Origin: CAYVOV01 sp964453525 | Lineage (GTDB): Bacteria; Chloroflexota; Dehalococcoidia; Dehalococcoidales; UBA2162 | Direction of reading: 5' to 3' | DNA: 64,000 nt | Assembly: GCA_964453525.1 (NCBI GenBank) | Contig: CAYVOV010000020.1 | Span: 1-64,000 of the forward strand | In this document: piece by piece, positions 43,147 through 52,705 of the stretch | Layout: each line of letters opens with the position of its first letter | Numbering within the stretch: position 1 is the stretch's first letter | The notes under the pieces: generated by a model | Told to the model about the DNA's origin: nothing | Database searches by the model: none | Seen by the model: the letters and a program-made list of their open reading frames with translations, nothing else | Position numbers and translations under genes: made by a program

Positions 43147-43623
43147 CTAGGCCTTCTCGGTCTCCTTCGGCGCTCTCACCACAAGTACCGGCTTGTGTCC
43201 TCCCCGGAGCACCTTATCGGTAACGCTTCCAAAAGCCCACCGGCTAAGTCCCGAGCGGCCGTGGGTTGACATGGCGATTATATCAGCATCAATGTCATCA
43301 GCGGCTTTAATAATCTCCTCGTCGGCGTGGCCGACTTCCACTCTAGCCTTGGTGGTCGCTCCCTTCTTTCTCAGGTTCCCGCCGGCTTTTCTCAAGTATC
43401 TCAGTGCCTGCTTCTTCATCTGCTCTATTTCTTCTTCCGTATAAGGCACCCGGGCGCTTGCCTCCCCGGCGACTACATAGTGTGAAAGAGACGATAATAC
43501 CTGCATGAGGGTGACTTCTACTTTTGGCTCTGGCAAAAATTTAAGGATTAAATCCTCTACATAAGGTAGGGCAGCTTCTCCGACCTTGGAACCATCAAGT
43601 GGAACAAGGATTTTCTCTCTCAT
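43147..43623 (-). CDS. Universal stress protein (UspA family)
   Basis: The 158-residue protein has the UspA fold with the ATP-binding pattern G-x2-G-x(9)-G-S (STHGRSGLSRWAFGSVTDKV near residues 120-140) and an N-terminal VPLDGSKVGEAALPYV motif. The family is linked to stress survival. AGGGAGG precedes the ATG. The stop codon abuts that of the rightward gene, so the two transcripts meet at 43146/43147. Confidence 0.92.
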   Translation of the reverse strand: MREKILVPLDGSKVGEAALPYVEDLILKFLPEPKVEVTLMQVLSSLSHYVVAGEASARVPYTEEEIEQMKKQALRYLRKAGGNLRKKGATTKARVEVGHADEEIIKAADDIDADIIAMSTHGRSGLSRWAFGSVTDKVLRGGHKPVLVVRAPKETEKA

Positions 43624-43634
43624 TTTCTACCTCC

Positions 43635-46307
43635 CTAAGACTTCAGGATTTGCTGTTTTAACCTCTCAATTTTATCAACCAGGGCTTCACGTTTCCGGCG
43701 TTCTTTGTCAACGACAGCCACCGGCGCCCTGGACAGGAATTTTTCATCCCCGAGCATGACATCAATTCTTGTTACCTCGGCTTCGTTCCGGGCTATTTCT
43801 TTCTCAAGGCGTTTCCTCTCCGCTTTAAGGTCGACCATGCTTTCCATTGGTATCACCACCTCGGTCTCCTCAAGCACTATGGCAACGGCATTTTCCCCGG
43901 CTGATTCTTCCTTCCTGGTATTAAGGACGATAACCGGCTTTGCCCTGGAGAGGGTCTCGATAGCTCCGATATAAGGAGTGATTGATTTTTCAAGTCTCCC
44001 CGCATAAACCTGCGCTTCAATCCACCGTGAATTCTCAACATTATACTGGGCGCGGGTATTCCGGATTGAACGGACTATCTCAATTACCGATTCCATAATT
44101 CGTTCAGCCTCAGGGTCTGAAGCGCTACCGTCAGCCACGGGATACCGGGCTACCATCACCGACTCAGCTTCCCGCCTGTCCGACGGTATGTATTTTTTCA
44201 GGTTCTGCCATAGTTCTTCGGTAACGAAAGGCAAAAACGGGTGCAGCAGCCGCAGCGAAGTCTCAAGAACATGAACCAGAACCGGTACCGGAGATATTGC
44301 TCCATTGTCAGAGCGTAAGCGTACCTTCGCCAGTTCGATATACCAATCGCAGTATTCACTCCAGAGAAACTCATATATCTGTTTCTGGGCTTCAGCAAAC
44401 TGGAAATCCTCCAGTGCTCTGGTCACGCCGTTCACAGTATTGCTGAGCCGACTTAAAATCCAGCGGTCTTCCGTGGGCAGCTCATCTTTCTGAATTCCTA
44501 AACCAACCTGCTTGCTGTCAAGATTCCTGATAACGAAGCGGGTGGCATTCCACAGCTTGTTGGCGAAGTTTCGACCAGCTTCAAATTTTATCGGAGACAC
44601 TTTACTGTCATTGCCAGCCGAGGTGCCGGTCAGAAGGCCGAAGCGAAGGGCATCGGTACCGTATTCTTCAAGCACATCAAGCGGGTCTATTACGTTCCCA
44701 ATCGTCTTGCTCATCTTGTTGCCTTTTTCGTCGCGTACCAGACCGTGGAAATAAATAGTACGGAATGGAATATCTCCGGTATCCTCGATACCCATCATAA
44801 TCATCCTGGCTACCCAGAAGAATATCAGGTCATAGGCCGTCTCCATCACCGTGGTCGGGTAAAAGTACCGCAGGTCCTCAGTATCATCCGGCCAGCCAAG
44901 CGTGGAGTGCGGCCAGAGTCCCGAACTGAACCACGTGTCAAGTACATCCGAGTCCTGCTCGATTTTATCCGATTTACAGCCGGGGCAGGACTTCACTTCA
45001 TCCACAGAGGCGATTATTTTATTACAGTCATGACAATACCAGATGGGAATACGGTGTCCCCACCATAGCTGGCGGCTGATGCACCAGTCACGTATATTCT
45101 CCATCCAGTTCAGATATATCTTGGTAAATCTCGAAGGAATAATTTTAATTCGTCCGTCTTTTACAGCCTCAATAGCCGGCCGGGCTACCAGTTTTATGTC
45201 AACAAACCACTGTTTGCTGACGATTGGCTCGATAAGTGTCTGGCAGCGCTGGCAGTGACCTACGGCATGGCTGTAAGGCTCTATCTTTACCAGCAGTCCA
45301 TCTCTTTCAAGGTCGGCTACTATCGCCTCACGGCACTCGAAACGGTCCATACCGGCATAAGGTCCCGCGTTTTCATTCATTGTGACGTCATCATTCAGGA
45401 TATTAATAGATTCCAGTCCCTGCCGCTGGGCTACATCAAAGTCCACCGGGTCGTGAGCGGGAGTGATTTTAACAGCTCCGGTTCCGAAAGCGGGGTCAAC
45501 GGCTTCATCAGCGACAATGGGTATTTCCCGGTTCACGGCGGGGAGCAGTACTTTTTTGCTTATGAGCGACTTATACCGGTCATCATCCGGATTAACGGCA
45601 ACAGCGGTATCGCCGAGTATCGTTTCCGGTCTCGTGGTAGCAACAGTGATATAACTGTCCTCGCCTACGAGCGGATAGCGCACGTACCAGAGGTTACCGA
45701 CCAGGTCTTTGTGGTCTACTTCAAGGTCGGAAAGCGCTGTCGAGCAGCGAGGGCACCAGTTGATTATTCGCTCGCCTTGATAGATAAGTCCTTTTTCATA
45801 GAGATGGACAAATGCGGCTCGTACTGCCCGACTTGAACCCTCATCCATAGTATACTTCTCGCGGGACCAATCGCAGGAAGCACCGAGCTTCATGCGCTGC
45901 TCTGTAATTATATGACGGCAGTCCCTCACCCACTGATGCATCCTCTCCAGGAACTTCTCTCTGCCCAACTGATGACGGTCAAGACCTTCCCTAGCCAGTT
46001 GCTGCTCCACTACCACCTGAGCGGCAATTGCAGCATGGTCGACTCCAGGAAGCCACAATGTGGGGTCTCCTTTCATCCGGTGCCAGCGCGTCATGATATC
46101 CTGCAGGGCGCTCTCCATAGCGTGGCCAAGATGAAGTTCACCGGTAACGTTAGGCGGTGGCATTATAATAACGAAAGGCTCTTTCTCATGGTCAATCACC
46201 GGGGTGAAGTAGCCATTCTCCAGCCAGAACTCATACCACTTCGCCTCTACCTTATTTGGCTCATAGGCTTTGGGCATCTCTTCCTGAATGTCAGGTGTTT
46301 GCGTCAT
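43635..46307 (-). CDS. valS: Valyl-tRNA synthetase
   Basis: Class I synthetase of 890 residues with HLGH (PPNVTGELHLGHAMES), the KMSKS motif (GNKMSKTIGN), cysteine-rich zinc sites (WCPRCSTALSDLE and CHDCNK...CPGC), the editing domain with TTRPETILGDTAVAV, and a C-terminal coiled coil (about residues 825-890). I chose the ATG at 46305-46307 with GAGAGG about 6 nt upstream; a longer frame adds 7 codons without a ribosome site. It is preceded by two small membrane genes and followed by the stress protein. Confidence 0.97.
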   Translation of the reverse strand: MTQTPDIQEEMPKAYEPNKVEAKWYEFWLENGYFTPVIDHEKEPFVIIMPPPNVTGELHLGHAMESALQDIMTRWHRMKGDPTLWLPGVDHAAIAAQVVVEQQLAREGLDRHQLGREKFLERMHQWVRDCRHIITEQRMKLGASCDWSREKYTMDEGSSRAVRAAFVHLYEKGLIYQGERIINWCPRCSTALSDLEVDHKDLVGNLWYVRYPLVGEDSYITVATTRPETILGDTAVAVNPDDDRYKSLISKKVLLPAVNREIPIVADEAVDPAFGTGAVKITPAHDPVDFDVAQRQGLESINILNDDVTMNENAGPYAGMDRFECREAIVADLERDGLLVKIEPYSHAVGHCQRCQTLIEPIVSKQWFVDIKLVARPAIEAVKDGRIKIIPSRFTKIYLNWMENIRDWCISRQLWWGHRIPIWYCHDCNKIIASVDEVKSCPGCKSDKIEQDSDVLDTWFSSGLWPHSTLGWPDDTEDLRYFYPTTVMETAYDLIFFWVARMIMMGIEDTGDIPFRTIYFHGLVRDEKGNKMSKTIGNVIDPLDVLEEYGTDALRFGLLTGTSAGNDSKVSPIKFEAGRNFANKLWNATRFVIRNLDSKQVGLGIQKDELPTEDRWILSRLSNTVNGVTRALEDFQFAEAQKQIYEFLWSEYCDWYIELAKVRLRSDNGAISPVPVLVHVLETSLRLLHPFLPFVTEELWQNLKKYIPSDRREAESVMVARYPVADGSASDPEAERIMESVIEIVRSIRNTRAQYNVENSRWIEAQVYAGRLEKSITPYIGAIETLSRAKPVIVLNTRKEESAGENAVAIVLEETEVVIPMESMVDLKAERKRLEKEIARNEAEVTRIDVMLGDEKFLSRAPVAVVDKERRKREALVDKIERLKQQILKS

Positions 46308-46324
46308 AAAAACCTCTCTCAGTA

Positions 46325-46720
46325 TCAAGCAGTAATTTGTTCCATCGAATCCTCGCTAACAGAATCCGCCGGCACAGAACTCTTCATATTAAACTTTACC
46401 CAGAATGCGTAGATAAGGCAAATTATACCTGCCATACCGATTACATCGATGAAGATGCCATAACCCAGGCTGACGGAATGCATGAAGTCTCTTCCGTAAT
46501 TTCCTGAAATGAGCCAGTGGGTAATAAGAGATGCAGGTATACGGAGTAAATTGGCCAGGATATGCAGACCGGCACCTGCAATGAGAAAACGCTCGGCTCT
46601 TCCGCCGCTGCGTCTCAGCATCACGGTAGCAAAGATAACCACCACAGTCCAGAATATAAGCGGCAGGGCGGCACCTATCAACCCGCCAAGCAGTATCGGC
46701 AATATATCAAAAAACTCCAC
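46325..46720 (-). CDS. Small membrane protein, paralogue A
   Basis: The 131-residue protein has about four transmembrane segments and a conserved cytoplasmic motif VMLRRSGGRAERFLIAG. It starts with GTG at 46718-46720 directly overlapping the TAG of paralogue B (TAGTG). It is homologous to the preceding gene, with which it probably forms a heteromeric or redundant pair. The function is unknown. Confidence 0.7.
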   Translation of the reverse strand: MEFFDILPILLGGLIGAALPLIFWTVVVIFATVMLRRSGGRAERFLIAGAGLHILANLLRIPASLITHWLISGNYGRDFMHSVSLGYGIFIDVIGMAGIICLIYAFWVKFNMKSSVPADSVSEDSMEQITA

Positions 46721-47076
46721 TATGCTGTCTCCGGTTTCTTTACCCTGAATTTTATCCAGAAAGCCCAGATAATCAGCACAATTCCGGGAATACCGAGCAC
46801 CACCGAATATATCGTTCTTACTATTCCGTAGGTCCGTGCCGTGTCCAGGCGGCTCATCTCCTCCGTATTCATCAACCGGCTAAAAATCTCATTGATAAAA
46901 GGGTTGAAAAGCTGCATGATGAACAGAAGGCAGCAGCCTGTCAGGAGCATCTTCTCCGCTCTTCCGCCTCCCCGCCTGAGCATAATCACCGCCAGCACAA
47001 TACCAACTATCCACCCCGCAAATTCAGGGATGGCTTTGAAAAATGGTTCCGTCCAGAAAGAGAAACCTACATCCAT
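46720..47076 (-). CDS. Small membrane protein, paralogue B
   Basis: The 118-residue protein has three or four transmembrane segments and VIMLRRGGGRAEKMLLTG, aligned with the VMLRRSGGRAERFLIAG of the next gene. The pair probably arose by tandem duplication. The function is unknown. It sits 15 nt upstream of the GNAT gene's stop and shares its stop with the next start. Confidence 0.7.
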   Translation of the reverse strand: MDVGFSFWTEPFFKAIPEFAGWIVGIVLAVIMLRRGGGRAEKMLLTGCCLLFIMQLFNPFINEIFSRLMNTEEMSRLDTARTYGIVRTIYSVVLGIPGIVLIIWAFWIKFRVKKPETA

Positions 47077-47091
47077 CTGAGATAGTCCATT

Positions 47092-47529
47092 CTATGAATT
47101 TCCCTTAAACGGCTCGTCTTTAACCAGCCGTTTCGACATTGTGATTACTTCATCCCGCCGGTAGCCGATTTTCTCGTAAAACTCGAGTACCTCTGTGTTA
47201 CTGGTTCGAACATTCAGGTTGATTTTCGGACAACCCGTATCCAGAAGCATCTTTTCCAGCAACTCCATTAACTGCTGTCCGAAGCCATTTTTCCGGTAAT
47301 CCGGTGCCACCGCCAGGTAGTTCACCCAGCCACGGTGACCTTCGTAGCCGCCCATCGCCGTAGCTACAACTCTACCGTCAATCGTGCCCACCAGGAATAG
47401 CTCCGGGTTCACCTTCAGCTTACGCTCGATATCGCGCTCAGGATTATTTTCAGGACTTATCAGACCGCATTTCTGCCAGAGTTCAATGACTGCCGCTTTA
47501 TCATCTGGCGTGAACTGCCGTACTGTCAT
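47092..47529 (-). CDS. GNAT family N-acetyltransferase (YpeA-like)
   Basis: The 145-residue GNAT has the acetyl-CoA-binding motif VAPDYRKNGFGQQLMELLE at about residues 74-92, with LNVRTSNTEVLEFYEKIGYRR following, as in YpeA/RimI-like members. The substrate is unknown. I chose the ATG at 47529 (MTVRQFTPDD), which matches the usual family start; a TTG at 47544 with GAGG upstream would add five residues and cannot be excluded. Confidence 0.85.
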   Translation of the reverse strand: MTVRQFTPDDKAAVIELWQKCGLISPENNPERDIERKLKVNPELFLVGTIDGRVVATAMGGYEGHRGWVNYLAVAPDYRKNGFGQQLMELLEKMLLDTGCPKINLNVRTSNTEVLEFYEKIGYRRDEVITMSKRLVKDEPFKGNS

Positions 47530-47556
47530 TCCCGGAGATGCCAATGGTCTAAAACC

Positions 47557-48204
47557 TCAACCCCTTCCGATTAAAAGACCTGCTATTCTGCCAAGCACCC
47601 TCTCGGCAACTTCCCTCTTACTCATCAGCGGCAGGTCTTCAGCTCTTCCATTTTTATCAATAAGGACTACTTTATTTGTATCAACATTGAAACCGCTATC
47701 GGCAGCGGTAATATCGTTGGCTACCATCAGGTCAAGCCTTTTCTTCTGAACTTTCTGCCTGGCGTTTTCCACGATATTTTCAGTCTCGGCGGAAAATCCC
47801 ACTTTAATAAAGTCGCCCGTTACCTCGCTCAAAATATCAGGAGCTTTAACAAGCTCGATTACCAGGTTGTCCTGTTCCTTCTTAATCTTCTGCCCGGCGA
47901 TATTTTTTACCACATAGTCCGCTGGTGCTGCAGCCATTATCAATGCGTCGGCCTGAATCGTCGCTCTGGCAACCGCTTCCTTCATTTCAATAACCGATTC
48001 TACCCTGACTACATTGATTCCAGAAGGAACCGGCAGGGCAGTGGGTGCTGTAATGAGTGTTACTTTAGCCCCCATATCCCTTGCCACCTCAGCCAGAGCA
48101 TACCCCATCTTCCCCGAAGAGCGGTTGCCGATATACCGTACCGGGTCGATAGGCTCCTGGGTTCCTCCGGCAGTAACTACAATATGCTTACCCGTCAGCT
48201 CCAT
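47557..48204 (-). CDS. coaB: Phosphopantothenate-cysteine ligase, separate from CoaC
   Basis: The 215-residue protein is the C-terminal half of the usual fused CoaBC. It starts with VVTAGGTQEPIDPVRYIGNRSSGKMGYALA (synthetase nucleotide-binding region) and ends with ADSGFNVDTNKVVLIDKNG. It joins phosphopantothenate to cysteine using CTP or ATP. It overlaps the end of coaC by 17 nt in another frame and has its own GGAAGGGA ribosome site, so the split looks genuine rather than a frameshift. Confidence 0.92.
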   Translation of the reverse strand: MELTGKHIVVTAGGTQEPIDPVRYIGNRSSGKMGYALAEVARDMGAKVTLITAPTALPVPSGINVVRVESVIEMKEAVARATIQADALIMAAAPADYVVKNIAGQKIKKEQDNLVIELVKAPDILSEVTGDFIKVGFSAETENIVENARQKVQKKRLDLMVANDITAADSGFNVDTNKVVLIDKNGRAEDLPLMSKREVAERVLGRIAGLLIGRG

Positions 48205-48748
48205 AGTTCCCTTCCAGAGTGCGTTTTATTGTTTCTATTATTTTTTCGATATCAGCCAGTCTTCCCTGACCCATCTTACCCGAGGCTAAACGGCCGTATT
48301 CGGGTTCCATCATGATAAAGCCCCTGTCTTTGAGCCTTGCCAGGTTTTCCTGGGTAATTGAGTTCTTATACATATTGTCATTCATCGAAGGCGCAATAAC
48401 CACCGGTGCTTCAGTAGCCAGCACCGTGCAAGTAAGGGAATCATCGGCAATCCCGTTAGCCATCTTGGCGATGATATTGGCTGTGGCCGGGGCGATAACA
48501 ATTATATCAGCCGCCTCAGCTAAAGCGACATGCTCGACACTGTACTCGGAGTTAAGGTCAAACATATCAGTCACCACCGGCTGTCCTGTGAGATTGCGAA
48601 AGGTGAGAGGAGTGATGAACTCGGTGGCGGATTTGGTCATTATTACCTTGACGATAGCTCCACTCTGGGTAAGCTTGCTCGCCAGGTCAGCCGCTTTGTA
48701 GGCGGCTATTCCACCGGTTATTCCTAATACTACAGTTTTATTTTCCAT
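48188..48748 (-). CDS. coaC: Phosphopantothenoylcysteine decarboxylase, separate from CoaB
   Basis: The 186-residue flavoprotein has the HFCD fold with LGITGGIAAYKAADLASKL, APATANIIAKMANGIADD and the PSMNDNMY motif. It decarboxylates PPC to pantetheine phosphate. The catalytic Cys expected in the late LACG-type loop is replaced by Ser (RLASGKMGQGRLAD), a change also known to me from some relatives, so the catalytic base may be supplied differently. It is upstream of the separate coaB with a 17-nt overlap. Confidence 0.92.
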   Translation of the reverse strand: MENKTVVLGITGGIAAYKAADLASKLTQSGAIVKVIMTKSATEFITPLTFRNLTGQPVVTDMFDLNSEYSVEHVALAEAADIIVIAPATANIIAKMANGIADDSLTCTVLATEAPVVIAPSMNDNMYKNSITQENLARLKDRGFIMMEPEYGRLASGKMGQGRLADIEKIIETIKRTLEGNYGADG

Positions 48749-48773
48749 ATATTATTGCCTCCTCACAGAAAGG

Positions 48774-49541
48774 CTAGCTCTTATTCAATTGATAAATCAA
48801 CTTCAGTCCTATCAGCGTCAGGTCAGGATTAACATGGTCAATCACTGCTGTCTCTCTGGCAATGAGCTCGGCGTAGCCGCCGGTTGCCACTACCGTTGCT
48901 TTTTCTCCAAGTTCTCCCTGGATACGGTTAACGACGCCTTCAATTAAGCCTGCATATCCGTAAATAAGACCTGATTGAATGGCAGAAACGGTAGAGGTAC
49001 CGATAACATGCTGAGGCCGGACAAGCTCCACACGGGGTAAGGCAGCCGTTTGAGTGAAGAGGGCTTCGGCAGCGATAGCTATTCCCGGTGCCACCGCTCC
49101 TCCCAGGTAATCACCTTCTTTTGAGAGCGTATCGAAGACAGTAGCCGTTCCCATGGCAACAACAATTACCGGTTTATTATATAGACTGTTAGCTGCGGCT
49201 GCATTGGCAATGCGGTCAGAGCCAACTTCTCTCGGATTAGCAAAGCGGATACGGACTCCGCTTTTAATACCGGGGCCGACTACCAGTGGCGTGGTGTTGA
49301 AATAACGGCGAAACAGCTCAATAAAAGTGCTCCTTAACGGCGGGACAACACAGCTTAAAGCTACTTCATTAATATCCGAAGCCTTCAGTTCATGCTGCTG
49401 TAGAAGATTGAGCAGCAATACGGCATACTCGTCAGGCATCTGGTTAATTCTGGTATATATCCGCCAGGTAGCACGGAGCTCATCTCCGTCGAAAACTCCA
49501 AGCGTAATATTTGTATTCCCCATATCAACCGCCAGCAGCAT
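48774..49541 (-). CDS. coaX: Type III pantothenate kinase
   Basis: The 255-residue protein has the ASKHA phosphate-binding start DMGNTNITLGVFDG, VGSDRIANAAAA (catalytic Asp region) and GAVAPGIAIAAEALFTQTAALP. CoaX is the first committed enzyme for CoA. In the second nucleotide motif VVAMGTATVFD, the Asp commonly found before GTA is Ala, as seen by eye. The ATG has an AGGAGG site. A perfect palindrome at 49554-49578 lies just upstream of this site. Confidence 0.92.
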   Translation of the reverse strand: MLLAVDMGNTNITLGVFDGDELRATWRIYTRINQMPDEYAVLLLNLLQQHELKASDINEVALSCVVPPLRSTFIELFRRYFNTTPLVVGPGIKSGVRIRFANPREVGSDRIANAAAANSLYNKPVIVVAMGTATVFDTLSKEGDYLGGAVAPGIAIAAEALFTQTAALPRVELVRPQHVIGTSTVSAIQSGLIYGYAGLIEGVVNRIQGELGEKATVVATGGYAELIARETAVIDHVNPDLTLIGLKLIYQLNKS

Positions 49542-49553
49542 TTCTTCCTCCTA

Positions 49554-49578
49554 GCATTATATCCACCGGATATAATGC
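49554..49578. promoter_or_regulatory. Perfect 11-bp palindrome upstream of coaX
   Basis: GCATTATATCC (49554-49564) and GGATATAATGC (49568-49578) are perfect inverted repeats around ACC. On the minus strand an extended -10 box TGG-TATAAT lies at 49579-49584, so transcription should begin within the palindrome. It may be an operator or a 5' leader hairpin that ends just before the AGGAGG site. Confidence 0.5.
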
Positions 49579-49658
49579 ATTATACCAGACAAATTGATAC
49601 TTCACAGTCCGGATGCCCTAAAACGGTTAAATAAAAGACTGATTTTACAGTATATATA

Positions 49659-51215
49659 TCAGTTTTCTTTTAATCGCTTGATTACGACAGGCAACTCCGG
49701 CAAAAGGTCGCTGGCAATCATACCGGCATCACCCAGTCTTTCCCTGACAATTTCACCGGCCTGACCGTGCAGGTAGACACCGCCGGCAGCGGCGTCAGCC
49801 GGAGTCAGGCCCTGTGCCGCCAGCCCGGCAATAGCCCCGGCCAGGACATCTCCCGTCCCGGCTGATGCCAGTCCGGGGTTAGCCACCGGGTTGATTTTGA
49901 GTTGACCTTCAGGAGTGGCAATCACGGTACAGGCTCCTTTCAGAACAACCGTTTTCTGCCATTTCCGGGCTGCTTTTTCAGCGCTACCCATTCTATCCGC
50001 CTGCACTTCATCTATGGACATACCCGTCAGTCTTGCCATTTCTCCGGGATGCGGAGTAAGTATCGCATTATCAGCTAACTTCTGCCACCAGTCCGGTATT
50101 TTCGCCAGGACATTCAGCGCATCGGCGTCTAGAATTGTTTGCGGAATCAATATTCTTCCCTCAAGCAGCATAGAACTCAAGAACTCGACTACAGGTTCAC
50201 TCTGCCCCAGGCCACATCCGATAAGCAGGACATCATAGTTGCCAATTTCCCCGCTTATTAGTTCGGCTGCCTGCGGAGAGATTATACCGGGACCGGCTTC
50301 CGGCAGTGGCAGATAGGTTACCTCGGTAAGCTTCGATGCCAGGACGGGCTGCAAACCGGCGGCCGTAGCCAGCATCACCAGACCGGCTCCCACCCTCATC
50401 GCGCCGTTGCAGGCCAGATAGGCAGCACCGATGTAGTTGATTGAGCCGGCAACAACCAGCACTCTGCCGAAAGTACCTTTATTCGCCCCGGAAGGGCGTT
50501 TGGGAAGAACCGACCTCGCCCACCCGGGAGTAATAAGCTCGATATTTACATCTTCTGCCAGGTAGGCCGGTATTCCGATATCGACCACGGTCACTCTGCC
50601 GGTGTATTCCAGTCCGGGAAGAGTGTACAGACCTAGCTTGGGGAAGCCGAGGGTAATCGTGTCATCGGCAGACAGGCATACCGGGTCGACGTCTCCGGTG
50701 TCGGCATTCAGTCCTGACGGCGTATCAAGAGCGACTATATGGAGGCCCGGTTGTCTTTCCCTGGCTTCTTTGATTCTCAGCAGTGCCTGCGTGAAGATAT
50801 CCGCAAGGGGACGATTACTGCCGGTCCCGAATAAGGCATCAATTACGGCATTGGCTGACAGTAGCTCTTCATCAAGTCGGTTCAGGTCCTCCTCATCCGC
50901 CACGTCCATACAGATTATATCACGTTCCTGGACCAGTTCGAGATTCCGGTCATTCTCCCGCCTCCGGTTAAACAGGTACAGGCTTACTTTCGCCCCCCAG
51001 TCGTGAAGGTATCGAGCCGCCACCAGTCCGTCACCGCCGTTGTTGCCGGGTCCGATGAGAATGATAATATGTTGGCTCTCTATGACACCAAGGATTATCC
51101 TGACCTCTTCAGCCACAGCTTTACCGGCATTTTCCATAAGAACGCTGGTAGGCAGACCAATCTTCTCGCATTCCCTGTCTATCTGCCTCACTTTGTCAGC
51201 GGTGATAATCTTCAC
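49659..51215 (-). CDS. nnr: Bifunctional NAD(P)H-hydrate epimerase / ADP-dependent dehydratase
   Basis: The 518-residue protein fuses the N-terminal YjeF epimerase domain (LIGPGNNGGDGLVAARYLHDWG) and the C-terminal carbohydrate kinase-like dehydratase (NPVANPGLASAGTGDVLAGAIAGL). It repairs hydrated NADH and NADPH. The start is GTG at 51213-51215 with GAGG about 9 nt upstream. It precedes coaX in the same direction with a 117-nt gap. Confidence 0.93.
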   Translation of the reverse strand: MKIITADKVRQIDRECEKIGLPTSVLMENAGKAVAEEVRIILGVIESQHIIILIGPGNNGGDGLVAARYLHDWGAKVSLYLFNRRRENDRNLELVQERDIICMDVADEEDLNRLDEELLSANAVIDALFGTGSNRPLADIFTQALLRIKEARERQPGLHIVALDTPSGLNADTGDVDPVCLSADDTITLGFPKLGLYTLPGLEYTGRVTVVDIGIPAYLAEDVNIELITPGWARSVLPKRPSGANKGTFGRVLVVAGSINYIGAAYLACNGAMRVGAGLVMLATAAGLQPVLASKLTEVTYLPLPEAGPGIISPQAAELISGEIGNYDVLLIGCGLGQSEPVVEFLSSMLLEGRILIPQTILDADALNVLAKIPDWWQKLADNAILTPHPGEMARLTGMSIDEVQADRMGSAEKAARKWQKTVVLKGACTVIATPEGQLKINPVANPGLASAGTGDVLAGAIAGLAAQGLTPADAAAGGVYLHGQAGEIVRERLGDAGMIASDLLPELPVVIKRLKEN

Positions 51216-51334
51216 CGGTCCACACCTCAGTTACTATTGGTAATCTGAGTGTAGCAATATCACAGGCTGCGGTCAATACTATTATGTAACTCTGCCTTTC
51301 CTGTACCTCTCTCTTTTAAAGATTCTCCTGTCCC

Positions 51335-52645
51335 TTACCGTAGTATTTCTCGTAAACTCCTTATCTCGTTGCTGCTGTATTCCACAGGATTCTCCCGGTG
51401 CCAAAAGTCTTTATCATTGATTACCTCTTCGCGGTTAATAATATAAGTACCGGGACTGAGCTCACTGATTATTTTTTTATCAAGGCAGTAGCCAATAAAA
51501 TCGTGAAGTCTCCTGTTAAAAGAAGCCTCCGTTTTCAGCCTGTCGTCCAGACGCAAGTTGTCATTATCGAGCCTCTCAACCATTAACGCCAGTTCTTCAG
51601 CAAGCTCATCCAAGTGAACAGTATCATTGCCCTCCTCCAGCTTCCTGACAAAGTGGTCGCTTCCCAGTTGCCCCATCGTTACCGGTCCCAGACCGATAAT
51701 GCTTCGCTGCACCAGCTTTTCCAGTGCCGTTTTTCTAAGTTCCCGGGGTCCTATAATTTCCTCACCTATGCCCACATAAACCCTCATCCGGCCTCTGGTC
51801 ATAAAATCATAGGTTGTATTTACCGGTAGAATTCTTGTATCCTCTCTCGTCATAGACAGCAACCGGTATAATCCGCTCTTTACCGGCCAGAATCGTCCAT
51901 CCGGGGAAAGGTGTCCTTCAGGTGCCAGTAAACAGATACCACCCTCATCCAGTATATCGGCAAATACCTGGAGCTGCTTCCCTATCACCTCCAGCGAATA
52001 CTTTCTTACCTTCTGCGAAAGACCTTCCTGCAGGATACCGACATCCGAAAATTGCTGGTGAAAGGCACAATAATCATAGCCAAGGAAATCCGTCACCGAA
52101 AGCTCGCTTATGTCCCCGACGTGCGGCTTACCTGAAAGCCTGGCAAGCTCTTCGAGCTCTCCGCGCCGTACCACTTCCCCCAGTTTGAGGTCTCCGGCAA
52201 CCTGGATAACATCCCGCAGCAGGGGAGCCATCCGCTTCTGTACCAGGTGAGAGATAGGGTGTGCCCTGAAAGCTCGCATGAGGACGGCAATATTCACCCG
52301 GTGAATAATCCTCCCAACCAGACCCGGGATGAGAAAGTGGGCACTCAGGAATCCGGGGTCGAACAGGTCGTCTCTGGCGATGAAGTGCATTCTGAGTTTA
52401 TTTTTGAACAGTGTCCGGCGCAGGTGGAGAATCGGAGTGGCAATTATGATATCCAGGTCCCTTTTATGATTGATAGTTACCAGAGTAGACGGGGACGCCG
52501 TGTAGTTATGCAGGCCGCTTACTTTAATGTCATAGAGAAGCGGGAACATAAAGTAAAAAACACAGGCAAGCCAGTTGGTAAAGACAGTTCCTGCAATATT
52601 ACCCAATTGGCGACGGATATAATTCAAGTTGATATCCTCATCCAA
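51335..52645 (-). CDS. PlsC-like acyltransferase (AGPAT family)
   Basis: The 436-residue protein has the acyltransferase HX4D motif as NHKRDLD (residues about 55-61) and a later glycine-rich LAPEGHLSPDGRF motif that binds the acceptor phosphate. An N-terminal hydrophobic segment near residues 20-35 suggests membrane attachment. It may acylate lysophosphatidate or a related acceptor. The C-terminal 130 residues are unique. It starts with TTG at 52643-52645, not clearly supported by a ribosome site. A good promoter lies at 52706-52734. Confidence 0.75.
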   Translation of the reverse strand: MDEDINLNYIRRQLGNIAGTVFTNWLACVFYFMFPLLYDIKVSGLHNYTASPSTLVTINHKRDLDIIIATPILHLRRTLFKNKLRMHFIARDDLFDPGFLSAHFLIPGLVGRIIHRVNIAVLMRAFRAHPISHLVQKRMAPLLRDVIQVAGDLKLGEVVRRGELEELARLSGKPHVGDISELSVTDFLGYDYCAFHQQFSDVGILQEGLSQKVRKYSLEVIGKQLQVFADILDEGGICLLAPEGHLSPDGRFWPVKSGLYRLLSMTREDTRILPVNTTYDFMTRGRMRVYVGIGEEIIGPRELRKTALEKLVQRSIIGLGPVTMGQLGSDHFVRKLEEGNDTVHLDELAEELALMVERLDNDNLRLDDRLKTEASFNRRLHDFIGYCLDKKIISELSPGTYIINREEVINDKDFWHRENPVEYSSNEIRSLREILR

Positions 52646-52705
52646 TATCGGTACTACATAGAACGACGGCAGCTAATAGAAAACATTCACTCTCTGATGC
52701 TGTAC

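Noticed and set aside
48188..48204. Frameshift splitting one coaBC gene
   Set aside because: The second ORF has its own ribosome site and a normal CoaB start, so two genes are more likely. Reads should still be checked.
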